Source of the DNA: Mycoplasmopsis opalescens ATCC 27921
GTDB lineage: Bacteria; Bacillota_I; Bacilli_A; Mycoplasmatales; Metamycoplasmataceae
Reading direction: 5' to 3'
Length of the DNA: 64,000 bases
Assembly (NCBI RefSeq): GCF_000712185.1
Contig: NZ_KL544020.1
Location: forward strand, 6,234 to 70,233
Part shown: positions 33,012 to 43,174 of the stretch, one piece after another
Layout of the letters: the number at the start of each line of letters is the position of its first letter
Position numbering within the stretch: position 1 is the stretch's first letter
Notes under the pieces: model-generated
Seen by the model: the letters and a program-made list of their open reading frames with translations, nothing else
The model's database searches: none
Told to the model about the DNA's origin: nothing
Program-made: the position numbers and the translations under genes

Positions 33012-34310
33012 ATGAAAATTAAAAAATTATTATTTCCCTTAGCTTTAACTTCATCGGCCTTAATCCCTTTAAGTGCTGTTTCATGTTACTTAAAACTAGA
33101 TGAATTATCTAGTGCTGCTGTTAAATTTTCAAAATTTGAACCAATAAGCAAAAAAGATGAATTAGCTACTCCTTCGCAAAAAGAAGCTCAAACTTACAAA
33201 ACATTAAATAATGTTTTCAAAAATGAAGCCAAGTACTTAAAAATTCTTAAAGAAGGATCGCTTTTAGAATTCAACTTACAAACTTACGAAGAAAGAATTA
33301 AAAAAGCCGATCCTCAAGTTGTATTAAAATTCATAGCTCATTACACGAAAAAAACGCCTTTATTCTATGATATGGTTTACAACCGTAAAAACTGATCACA
33401 AATTAGTGATAGCTTTAGAGAAGCGGATTCTATTGCACATCACCACTTAGCTAACTTAGGAAAAATAAGAACCAATGAAGCTAACTTTAAGGATGCCTTC
33501 ACTAAAGCATTATTCTACTTAGCTGAAAACGGTTTAACTATAAAAGAAAAAAGCCGTGCTGGTATGCAACATCTTGTTTCTCCAGAGTGAATTGCCTTAA
33601 GAAAAACTTATGATTATAATGATACTGATGAAAATGATCACTCTGATAAATTAGTTTTCAAAAAAGCTTTAGAAATTAATTCTGAAGACTTCAAACTTTA
33701 TTCAGCATCACCAAAAGTATTTATTGAAAATCGTAAGGACGTAGTTTACACTCAAGAAGAAGCGAAAAATGCTAACTTAGATTGAAATCAAATGCAAAAG
33801 TATCTCAAAAAAGAATTACGCAAAATTGGAAGCACTATTGAAGATGCAGCTAGAATGATTTTACACAGTTTCTTTATCGCAAATTATAATGAAGCTGAAT
33901 TGCATTTAGCTTTCAATAAAGTAACACAAAGAATTGAATACATTATTCGCTACAAAGATGAAGCAACTAAAAAATTTAACGAATTTAACTATACAGAAGC
34001 TGTTTTGGATGCACAAAAAATTGCAAAAGATTATATTCGATGAGCCGAATTAACTATTAAAGGTGAAAAAGAAAAAGCGAATGCTTCACTAGTTAAATAT
34101 AACGAAGCTAAAGCTAAATTTACTATTAATAATTTAACAAGCGAAACAATTGCACAACAATTTTCATGAGATATCAAGGATATTACAGATAAAGATAAAA
34201 TCGATCTTGTTTGAAACTATCTTAAAGGTATTAAATTAGACGATGAAGACAAAGAAAATGTTTTAAAACAATTATTAATCGATGCTAAATGAATGTATGA
34301 CAATAAATAG
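33012..34310 (+). CDS. Lipoprotein at the end of the ABC operon, unknown function
   Basis: 432 residues. ATG 33012 is preferred over an upstream in-frame ATG because TAGGAG precedes it and the signal peptide then has normal form, with lipobox AVSC (Cys25). The mature part is mostly helical, Lys/Glu/Ala-rich, without a known motif. Several TGA Trp codons. Position in the operon suggests a function with the transporter or the nuclease on the cell surface. A terminator follows. Confidence 0.82.
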
Positions 34311-34319
34311 ATAAGCTTT

Positions 34320-34357
34320 AAAATTACAGCCTACAACGGTTGTAATTTTATTTTTTT
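34320..34357 (+). terminator. Terminator of the P68-nuclease-ABC operon
   Basis: AAAATTACA / TGTAATTTT hairpin followed by ATTTTTTTAG. Confidence 0.85.
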
Positions 34358-34392
34358 AGCTTGTGCCACAGTCATTTTGGGAACAAAAAAAT
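34357..34392. repeat. Degenerate copy of the dispersed repeat
   Basis: GCTTGTGCCACAG core variant followed by the right arm TTTTGGGAACAAAAAA. The left arm is missing or overlapped by the terminator. Confidence 0.55.
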
Positions 34393-34419
34393 AATTAGAA
34401 CTAAATAATTTTTTATAGC

Positions 34420-34425
34420 TATAAT
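34420..34425 (+). promoter_or_regulatory. -10 box implying a leaderless start at 34432
   Basis: TATAAT runs directly into an ATG at 34426, which cannot be in the transcript. The second ATG at 34432 falls exactly where transcription should begin. Confidence 0.5.
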
Positions 34426-34431
34426 ATGATT

Positions 34432-35252
34432 ATGGAAAATATAAATTACAATAAAAAACGCAATAGAATTATTCTTTTGACTTTGGGAGTGATTGTTGCA
34501 ATATCAACATTAGTATTTTTAGTTATTAATATTGCAACATTTGATCCTGAAAAAGCAAACTTTTATAAACAACATGTGCCTACATTTCATTTAGTGTTTG
34601 GTAGATTTACATCATTATTTTATTTTACCTATTTAACTACATTTTTTTAGCCATTATGTTGCTTTTAGCCGCATTAAAATATCAAAATAAAAGAATTAAT
34701 GAAGCATTATTTATTTCAATAGCTTTAATCACTGTAACTTTTATAATTTATTGAACCTTAATTTCATATAAAAAAGAAACATGATCAGTCCCTTTATCGG
34801 CTACAACTTCTTTAACTACACATGCAATTAATCCAGTTTTAGGCTTTATAGCTTTATGATTCATACGAAAAGAAGTTAAAATTAACTCATATACATTTTT
34901 ATATGCTATGTTAGCTGTATTTATCTACTTCTTATTTGCATTAATTTTATATTTTGCAACATATGATAAATTTAATACAGGTGAAAAGGTTATGGTTAAA
35001 GATAAAGAATACATTAAAGGTGAAGGTGGCGTGATTATTTATGCTTTTCTAGACTTTGTTAAACCGTTCTTTTATAAAGGTGGAAATAAGGCTCTCATAA
35101 TCCTTTTAGACATTCTAATGTTTGTACTAGCTCCCGCTATTCCTTTAGGTTTATGTGGCTTTTGAAAAGCAATCTACAAAATTCAATTCACTTGCATTCT
35201 TAAGCAATGTAAAAACAAAAGCAAAAAAAACCAACAATGTAATGTTAATTAA
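34432..35252 (+). pseudogene. Multi-TM membrane protein with a frameshift in a T-run
   Basis: The first frame (from ATG 34432) encodes two TM segments and stops at TAG 34648-34650 inside ATTTTTTTAG. With one more T (T8) the frame would read on without a break (...TTFFLAIMLLLAALKY...) to TAA 35250-35252, giving about 273 residues and six TM helices. The second part uses TGA for Trp and is clearly coding. It resembles the six-TM DUF1600/Pr6Pr-type proteins of mycoplasmas (tentative). The break could be decay, a phase-variable T-tract or a sequencing error. Confidence 0.7.
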
Positions 35253-35257
35253 AAAAT

Positions 35258-35289
35258 AAAACTTTGCGCTGCAAGGTTTTATTTTTTTT
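35258..35289 (+). terminator. Terminator after the frameshifted membrane-protein gene
   Basis: AAAACTTTGC / GCAAGGTTTT (one G-U) followed by ATTTTTTTT. Confidence 0.85.
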
Positions 35290-35328
35290 CTAAAAATACT
35301 GTGTATAGCCATTTCTGGTAAAAAATAA
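35290..35328. repeat. Degenerate copy of the dispersed repeat
   Basis: CTAAAAATACTGTGTATAG followed by CCATTTCTGGTAAAAAA. Left arm and half of the core are recognisable. Confidence 0.4.
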
Positions 35329-35655
35329 TTTGCTTACAATTATTACTATAATATAATGATAATTCTATTTTTTGCTTTTTTCAAGCTTATTATGAAAATA
35401 TAAACTTAATAGCTTAAAAGACACTAAATAATTTAAATAAAAACAATATGCATATTTATTGCTTTTTATTTTTACAATTAAAAATTTAAAAAACATTTTT
35501 ATCTAAATTATCTGTATATGTGATGTTTCTGATAATCTTATATATTTTATTTTTAATTGATGAATTTTCTAATCTATATATTATTTAAAAAATAAGTCGC
35601 TAATTGCTTATAAATAAATAATGGGTAAATACACAACAAATATAATAAAATAAAT

Positions 35656-35686
35656 AAAAAAGTTCACCAACTTGGTAAACTTTTTT
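35656..35686 (-). terminator. Terminator of the M23 lipoprotein gene
   Basis: AAAAAAGTTcACCA / TGGTaAACTTTTTT inverted repeat 28 bases beyond the stop codon on the minus strand. Confidence 0.75.
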
Positions 35687-35714
35687 AAGCTTTTTACTAT
35701 TGTTTTGGTTATTT

Positions 35715-37976
35715 TTATTGTTCTAATTCAAAGTATTCTTCAACATTAAAATAGAATGACTCATCACCTCTAAGCTTAAAGATTAGATTAGGGTTAACAA
35801 TTCCTTTATTTGCTTCGACTTCTTGGATAGAATAATTTAATGTTTGTCGTTCGCCATTTTCTATTTTAATTTTTTTCTTGCCCTCATTTTTAGTTAACAC
35901 TTCAGCTGTAAGTGGGTCAACCTTATATTTTTTGGCTTCATTTTTTAAAACGACACCATCGACACGTGCATCAGCATAAGATGATGCTTTTTTATCTGTC
36001 TCTGGCTCATATTTTACAACTCTTTCCCCGTAAGGAGTTCTAACTTTATGATTAAAACCTGTAGCTGAAATTATTTCATTTGCTGGGTTGTAAACAGTTA
36101 CATGGGCATGAGACATTCAACCACCATTATTACTTTGGTTTCCTATAAAACCAATTTTTTGTCCTTTTTTGATTTTAAGAGGATTTTTTGGTGAAATACC
36201 TTGTGCGATATCAATTATTTTACCAGCACTGACTACAATTTCCTTACTACTAATGCCTAATTCGCTGTTGTTTAAGGTTAAAGTAGGATCTAAATGAATA
36301 TAGCCGATATAAAAATGATCAGTGTTTGAAAAATATTTTTCAATTAATCTTGGAGCTATTTTTAAATCACTAACATTATATTTGGCTAAGATTACACCAC
36401 CAATTCCGGTATGAGATTTTTCGGTTCTTACATAGTAGCCTGCAACTAATTCACCATCAAAAGGAGAAATTAATGCTGTAGCTTCAGGAGCTAAATAGTC
36501 TTCTCCAACGTGTAAGTATTTAGGGGCTTCGTTACTTTTTAGGTAAAAGCCACGTAATTCATCATATCCGCCTGTAAGTAAGTTATTTCCGTAGCGTGAA
36601 TAAATATTTGCATTAACTTTTGGTAAGTTAGCTTCTGTTAATTTGTTAACTGAAAATTGAACTAAATTTTGGTTTGCTAACATAAATGATGTTTCATATA
36701 AATCAGCAAATTCACCAACACCAAAGTTTTTGCTTAGCTCGTATTTTTTGTCTTTATATGTTACTTTTCAAGTTGCTAAGGCATTACGACGCGAGGTGTT
36801 TTTTTGTTCTAATTTGAAGCTTTCAAATTTAAGGTTAGATTTACTATAAGCATAAATTTGGTAGTCTTTTAATTGTTCTCAAATAATTGTGTAAATTGAA
36901 TTATTTATTGGTTGAATTATGAAATCATCTTTTAATGCTGCCTTAATTAAAATGTCTTTGTTTTGAGCATCTTCTACTTTTTCGATTTCAAAACTTTGAG
37001 TTAAATCAAAACTAATATCGTAAAAATCTGAACCAATTTTCACATTTTTATTATTAATTTTCTCAACTTCTTGAGCAATTCCAACACGGATATTTAGCTC
37101 ATATTTTAATTCAGCACCAGGAATGAATTTAATATTTTCAACAAAAATCTTATATTTAGCTTTGTCAGCGACTAATAAATTATTAATTTCGGTTTTTTTA
37201 GCTTCATTAAGATTAATATTAAAAATTTCATTTAACATTTTAATTGATAATTCATTAGCTTCAAAGTTTTCTAATTGGGCTAATTTTGCTTTGTCAATTG
37301 TTATATTAAGATCTTTTTCACTGATAAGTGATTGTATTTTTTCCTTTAGCTCAATTACTTTATTATATTTTTGTTCACTAGCATTCAGCTTAATTCCATC
37401 AATAACAAACTCGACTAATCTTGATTCTTTAAGTTTTTTATCCTTATTAACGATTCTAGTAAACTTAATAGGTAAGATAACTTTGGTTATATCTTTATCA
37501 CTTCTTCTTATTGAATGGAATTGGTATTCAAAACTTATATTTTCGTTTTTGATCTTTTCTTTAAAATATTCATCATCCATACTTGCTAATAAATCCTTTT
37601 TAAAGCTATTAAAATCAAAATCTATATATTCATAAACATAATCATTAGTTGTAAAACTTCTAAAATCTTTAATTTTAGTAAAATCAACTGATTTTCCGCT
37701 AATTTGATTTGTTCCCGATTCGCCAGTAGCTAAGCTTTTTTCAGCTTTTTCATTATATTTAAAATAGTTTTTATTAACTAGTTTTTCAGCCTCTAAGGCA
37801 AATCTAGAAAGTATGTTATTATCTTTAGCTAAATTTATATTATTTTCAATAGCTTTATCAGGATTTTTTGTTTCCGATTCATCTGTATTATGCTTGTTTT
37901 GGCATGAAACCATAGCAAAAGCACTAAGTGAAAATACTGATGAAGCTAAGGAAAGTTTTAATAATTTTCTTTTCAT
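35715..37976 (-). CDS. Lipoprotein with C-terminal M23 (LytM-like) metallopeptidase domain
   Basis: 753 residues in one frame through two TGA codons. The signal peptide ends in lipobox MVSC (Cys25). Residues ~40-400 are a mycoplasma-specific helical and beta region. The M23/LytM domain follows from about 440: YLHVGEDYLAP supplies His489 and Asp493, ATALISPFDGELVAGYYV is the typical beta hairpin, and MSHAHVTVY supplies His623-x-His625. All zinc-ligand positions are present. M23 enzymes normally cut peptidoglycan cross-links, which this cell lacks, so another protein or host/competitor wall must be the target. ATG overlaps the stop of the aquaporin-like gene (TAATG). Confidence 0.88.
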
Positions 37977-38881
37977 TATAAATTATGTGAAACGTTGTTT
38001 TTGTGACCAATTAAAATCATAATTATTGGCACAACTAGACTGAAAATTACAGTAATTGCGCTTGTATAACCTAAGTTTGTACATGCATAAAGTATCTTAT
38101 ATTTATGTTGCTTTTTAGCTTCAAAATCAACTGTTTTATCGATGCTTTTTATATCTTTGATTTTATTCTTAATCAAATTAATAATTTCATCAATCACAGA
38201 TAAAAGAGGAAAAGCTAGGTGAAAGGCAAAACCATTGAATGGACTAGACATAAATATAAGAGCAAATACTATAATTGTTGAGACTAATATTACTCAAAAA
38301 TGATTAGATCCAAATTGTGCTGGATTAATAAATGGCAACCATGACAATGTAGTGGCGAATAAGCCAATAAAGAATATCTCTTTAATAATATTTTTACGAA
38401 TTGTCATTGCATCAGTGAATTTTAATAAATCCATAACTGAATTAACTTCGTTTAATGTTTCGTGGTTTTTAGTACTTTTAATAAAGTAGAAAATGCCTGT
38501 AAATAAGACATATCCGGCAATTGCGCCTAATAGTTGTGCTCCAATAATATAAAATATTCCTTGATAAGCAATACCTAATCCAAATTTAGGCACATGTTTT
38601 GATGCTCTTAAAATTGATTGTGTAAGCACGCTAATTGGGTTAATAAAAGTTGTTAAACCCTCTGGGTAAATGATCCGAGACGTTCCTCACGGTATGACTG
38701 CGGCGATTAAAAAACTAAGTGCAAAACCAAAAGAATTAACTAATGCAACGCGCTTATATTTAAATATTTTTACAGCTAAAGCTCATAAAAAAACGAATAA
38801 TACCATGCCAAGCACTATTGAAAATTCTGTTGCAAAGACATTTGCATTAAATCATTTACTAAGTATAATTTGTTCCCTCAT
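37976..38881 (-). CDS. Aquaporin/glycerol-facilitator-like channel
   Basis: 301 residues, six TM helices plus two half-helices. The two selectivity-filter loops are FINPISVLTQ (N81-P82-I83 in place of NPA) and FINPAQFGSNHF (N186-P187-A188). Between them IIGAQLLGAIAGYVLF matches the family's AQLxGAxxG helix. The Arg that normally follows the second NPA is Gln, so the filter is unusual and substrate (water, glycerol or other) cannot be predicted. TGA Trp codons at several places. RBS AAAGGAAA. It is the first gene of a two-gene unit with the M23 lipoprotein. Confidence 0.75.
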
Positions 38882-39002
38882 GTTTCCTTTCTTTGTTTGA
38901 TTATCTATAGATAATCACTAAAAATTATAAAGGATATTTTTGTTTTTATTTGTATTTAGTTATTGTGGCGAATTTATCTGTATTGCAGCCAAATAAGTAA
39001 AA

Positions 39003-39032
39003 AAATATAACAGTATATTTACCGTTATATTT
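39003..39032 (-). terminator. Terminator of the helicase gene
   Basis: AAATATAACaGTA / TACcGTTATATTT hairpin just beyond the stop. Confidence 0.7.
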
Positions 39033-39033
39033 A

Positions 39034-42000
39034 TTAAAATTCAATAGTTTTATTGTTTAAATCTTCATTAATTTGAGCTGTATCTACTATTTTTGTGGCC
39101 AGATCATTTAAATGAAATTCATTAATAATTTCAATGATTTCGTCTTTTTTAGCTTCCCATGCTATTCTATCTAGTTTAAAGAGTCTATATTTTTTGCTTT
39201 GAATAAAACGACATAAATCATTTAATTGAATGAATTTTTCAGCATTTCCAACGTAAGAATAATCATCGACTAAAATCGCTAAAACCGGAACATGAGCACA
39301 TTTTACAATGAAGTCAACTTTTAATGTACCGATTGATTCATTTTCTGCAAGATAGAAACGATCCTTATTTTCAATTCATTGTTGTAAACTTTGCATTATT
39401 TCTTGTTTTAATTCTGAAGCGACTGGAATTGTCATTGTTTTGTGATCTTCAAAATCTTCTAAAATTGCTTTTTCGGTGGCGTTTTGGTTAAAATCAATAT
39501 CTAATAAATTTTGCTTTTCTTCTTCTGAATATTCTAAAAATTCAATTCATTTTTTAAATATTTTCACATCAGGATTATCATTTGGATTATTAATTGAACT
39601 TGCTTTAAATGATTTAACAACAATCATTTTATCTTTTGCACGGCTAATGGCAACGTTTAAAGCGTTCATTCCACCACCTCGACCAACATATGTTGCATGG
39701 AATGAAGTGGAAGCATCATAAGCCACAGAAGCAATAACTAAATCTGCCTCGTCACCTTGAATATTTTCAATATTACGAAGCATAATTTGTTTGTTCTCTA
39801 TTCTTGCTTCTAAATCTGGATATTCTGCAAAAATCCTTGTTGTGATAGCTTCTTGTTGTTTTGCATTGAAGCAAAGAATAATAATTTTTTTATACTTATC
39901 TTTATTAGCAAGAGTCAAGCGAATAACTTCGTCGATTTCTGCTTCATTTTTTGAACCTTCTCATACTCCATTAACTTCAATAACTTCAACTGGATAATAT
40001 CCATAAGGCTTTTCTGCAGAGTCAATAACATCTAAATTTGAATTATAGAAATATTTAGAGCTAAAAGTCATTAGTGAAGCGTAATTTGAACGGTAGTTTT
40101 TGTCTAAAAGTACATTGTAAACACCAACACTTTTAGCAAAATCTAACAAGCTATCAACATTGCCATAAATTGTTTCGTCATCCGTAACTCTAACTCCGAA
40201 CCAGTTACTTGGCTTCATTTGTTGATTGTCGCCAGCAAGAATTTTAATTTTAGCTAAATAAAGCACAGGCAAGCCTTTTTCGATAAAAATTTGTGAAGAT
40301 TCATCTAGGATTGCATAGTCAAATTCTTCTTTTTCTCATGCTGACAAATCAGTATCAGGTGTCGTAATTATAACTGGGAAAACTTTTTTAATTATTTGTG
40401 CATATCTTTTAATTAGTTTATAAGGTTCAAGGTTACCGATTCTTACCACAGTTGAAAATTCTTGGTAGAGTTCTTTTTCTTCCTGAGTTAAAGCTGATAA
40501 TCGCTTAATAATGTTTTTGGCTACAAATCTTTTAATTTGCTTAATGTCTGAAATTCTTTCGTTATTATCTTCAGGCAGGATAGTCATTAGTCCTTTTAAT
40601 TCATTGAAGTCTTCAACATTTAAATCTTTTATTAATGGTAAAACTTTATTTAAATTTAAGTTTAGTTGCTTTAAAAATGGATATGTAATTTTGACTAATT
40701 TGGCTATTCTATAGTATTTTCTGTCTCAAAAACTATATGAACATTTATTTACCTTTCTTACTGACTTAATCATTTCTTTAACGCTTGAAAAGTTTAAATT
40801 TTCAGGATAAACATAGCTTGCATCTAATTGTAAAAATGCCTCAAAAATTTCTTGATTAAGTAAATACCAAGAACCAGAAAGATGATGGAGTAACTTAGCA
40901 TATGTATTAAAATTTTTTTTATTCGCAAAGCTACCAATATTAGTTACGAAAGCAACATCTTGTTTACTAATTGCTCGTAGTGGGCTTAATTTTGCTTCCC
41001 CCTCGAAATTTTCTAAATAGTCTAAATAATCTTGGATTGGTTTATAAAAATTATGCTTATTCATGCCTTTATTATTTAAAACAAAAAAGCAAAAAATATT
41101 TAAATCTTCCAATCTTTTACGAAGCACTTCAAGAGCTGCTTTTTTTTGTGAACAAACTAAGGAAGTTTTTTGATAAACCAATAAATTTGTCAAAATGTTA
41201 ACAATTGTCTGGCTCTTTCCAGTTCCTGGAGGGCCTCAAATAATTGTATTTTGATTTAATGAAGAAGCAATAGCTCTATCTTGTGAATAATTAGTTGGAG
41301 TAATTTTAAAAATTGAAGTTTTAGGATCAAATAATGCATCCGAAACCTTTTGTTTATAGGTGTTTTTATTAAATTCGACTTTTAAAATTTTATTAAGCTG
41401 ATCATTGTTGATGATTTCAAGCATTCTATTTCTAACATAGCCACCCACAGGCTGAAATAGTCCTAAAATTAAACCAGGACAAAATTCTAAAGTTGTATTA
41501 ATTACTGTATCTGTATATTGTTTAACAAAAGGTTGATCTAATTTTAGGTTTGGGTGATAAAGATCATCTCATTTTTCATTGATATATTCAACCATATCTC
41601 TAATGCTAAAATTACCAATATTTTCACCAATTTTTAAATCAAAATTGGCATTTCCAAGCAAAAAAAGTAATTTTTCATTCGGTACAATTTCACCGTCACT
41701 ACTTAAATGAGGTACACCATTTACAATTTTCATGTAAACTTCTTTTAAAAATAAAGGTCCATAAACGGCCTTGCCATCGATGCTAACTTTAACAAAGGCA
41801 AAACCAAGGTGCATTGGTCATGAGTTAGTTTCATCGCTTATTTCTTTAGCTCGATTTAAAAATAATTTTCATCGTAATGACTGTCTTTGGTAAAGGAGCT
41901 TTATCTCTTCAATTATACTTTCTTTAGCATCATTAAAATTTTTATTTAGTCTGTTTAATTTATTTTCGCTAATTTCAATACCATTTTCATCAAGAATTTG

Positions 42001-42258
42001 TAGCACTTTTTCAGCTGTATCACCTGAAGTAATTTCATCACTTGCGACAACTAAATTTTGTTCTAATATTGGTATGTTGAAGTTTTTTTGGCGATAGATG
42101 ATATCAAAAGCTTTTTGTCCAAAAACCTTAAAGAAATCAAAGCTAAATTTGTTATTAATTTTCGCAAAAATAGATGGATCATTAGGCGACACATCTAATA
42201 AATTTTGAAGTAAAGTTTCATAATTATTATGGTTATTTTCTTTTAAATCTTGTTTCAT
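39034..42258 (-). CDS. Large superfamily 1 (UPF1-like) DNA/RNA helicase
   Basis: 1074 residues, continuous through at least seven TGA codons. Walker A GPPGTGKSQTIVNIL has Lys348. Motif II is DESS, motif III LAGDNQQMKPSNWFG, motif V/VI region NALNVAISRAKDKMIVV, giving the AAA_11/AAA_12 helicase pair. The N-terminal ~340 residues are family-specific. The last ~130 residues (TLKVDFIVKCAHVPVLAILV) look like the small restriction-endonuclease-like domain that ends many helicases of this kind, though a full catalytic D-ExK set is not obvious. Probable role is DNA or RNA unwinding in repair or defence. No partner gene adjoins it. Confidence 0.88.
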
Positions 42259-42334
42259 TGCAACCTCATTAATATCTACATTAATATTATATATAATAAA
42301 AAAATTAAGTCTAAAAAAGCATATAAAAAAAATA

Positions 42335-42379
42335 TTTTGTTCCCAAAAATGCTGTGGTACTGGATATTTGGGAACAAAA
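42335..42379. repeat. Dispersed palindromic repeat, best-preserved copy
   Basis: Perfect 13-bp arms TTTTGTTCCCAAA / TTTGGGAACAAAA enclose AATGCTGTGGTACTGGATA, a variant core. It lies between the phosphotransferase stop and the start of the helicase. Confidence 0.85.
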
Positions 42380-42383
42380 TAAT

Positions 42384-43088
42384 TTATATACTATCTAGCT
42401 GTCTAATTCTTTGCATATACTTAGTGCAATCAAAGGGAAGAGTTTCTTGACTATAAGCTCATAATATCACTAAATAATTAACTAGTATGCGATGTCTCAA
42501 TAAAAAATCTTCATCATAATTACCATAAGCATCTAAAAATATTTTTGCTTTTTCGTCATCTAATTCAGTGCATTCAATAAAATAAGCTAATTCAAAATGT
42601 TTATCACCCATTGATGCATATTCTCAGTCAATAAAAAATATTTTTTTACCAGTATCAATCATATTGAATGGTCAAAGGTCATTGTGAAGTGGAGTTGATT
42701 TTTCCATTTTTCTTAAAGTTAAATTAACGTGGCGAAAATAATCATTTAAAACATTAATTTTGATATTTTTTTCTTGAAGTATTTGGCGATATTTTTTAAT
42801 TCTAGACGCATGATTAGTGGCTGGAAATTTTAAATTAGAATTATGCAAAATAGCCATGTTTACTGCTATTTTAACTAAATTTTCATTAGTTAATTCAGGC
42901 TCATTACCTTGAATAATTTCTCAACGGATTTCTTTTTCATTGTTGCTAATTAATTTTGGAACGAAATCAAAGATTTCTAACATTGTATAGTCTAATTTAT
43001 GGTTAAATCCATTATTTGTTTTGATTTGATAAAACTGATTTTTATCGAAATAAGAAATATTAGTATGTCCTTTTTTAATTAATTCCAT
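42384..43088 (-). CDS. Aminoglycoside/choline-kinase-like phosphotransferase
   Basis: 234 residues. The C-lobe is clear: LHNDLWPFNMI (catalytic HxDxxxxN, with Asn where HGD is usual) and KIFFIDWEYASMGDKHFELA (the DFG-like metal-binding IDWE). The N-lobe is short, only about 60 residues before the linker, so it is smaller than LicA or bacterial choline kinases (~290). Substrate could be choline, ethanolamine or a sugar; mycoplasmas use phosphocholine lipids in some species. Start after TTGGAG. Divergent from lepA. Confidence 0.78.
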
Positions 43089-43129
43089 CTTAACTCCAAA
43101 CTTCTATTTTTAATAATTTAATTTAATAT

Positions 43130-43135
43130 TATAAT
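43130..43135 (+). promoter_or_regulatory. -10 box for lepA
   Basis: TATAAT 39 bases upstream of the lepA start in the divergent gap. Confidence 0.5.
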
Positions 43136-43174
43136 ATCAAAACAACAATATCATAATAATTAAGTAGGTGAACA

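Larger units (their letters stand above)
35253..35714. other. Convergent intergenic region, no gene
   Basis: Contains the two convergent terminators and a degenerate dispersed repeat (35290-35328). The middle (about 35330-35650) is about 85-90% A+T with no coding frame or structure that I can support. Confidence 0.6.
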
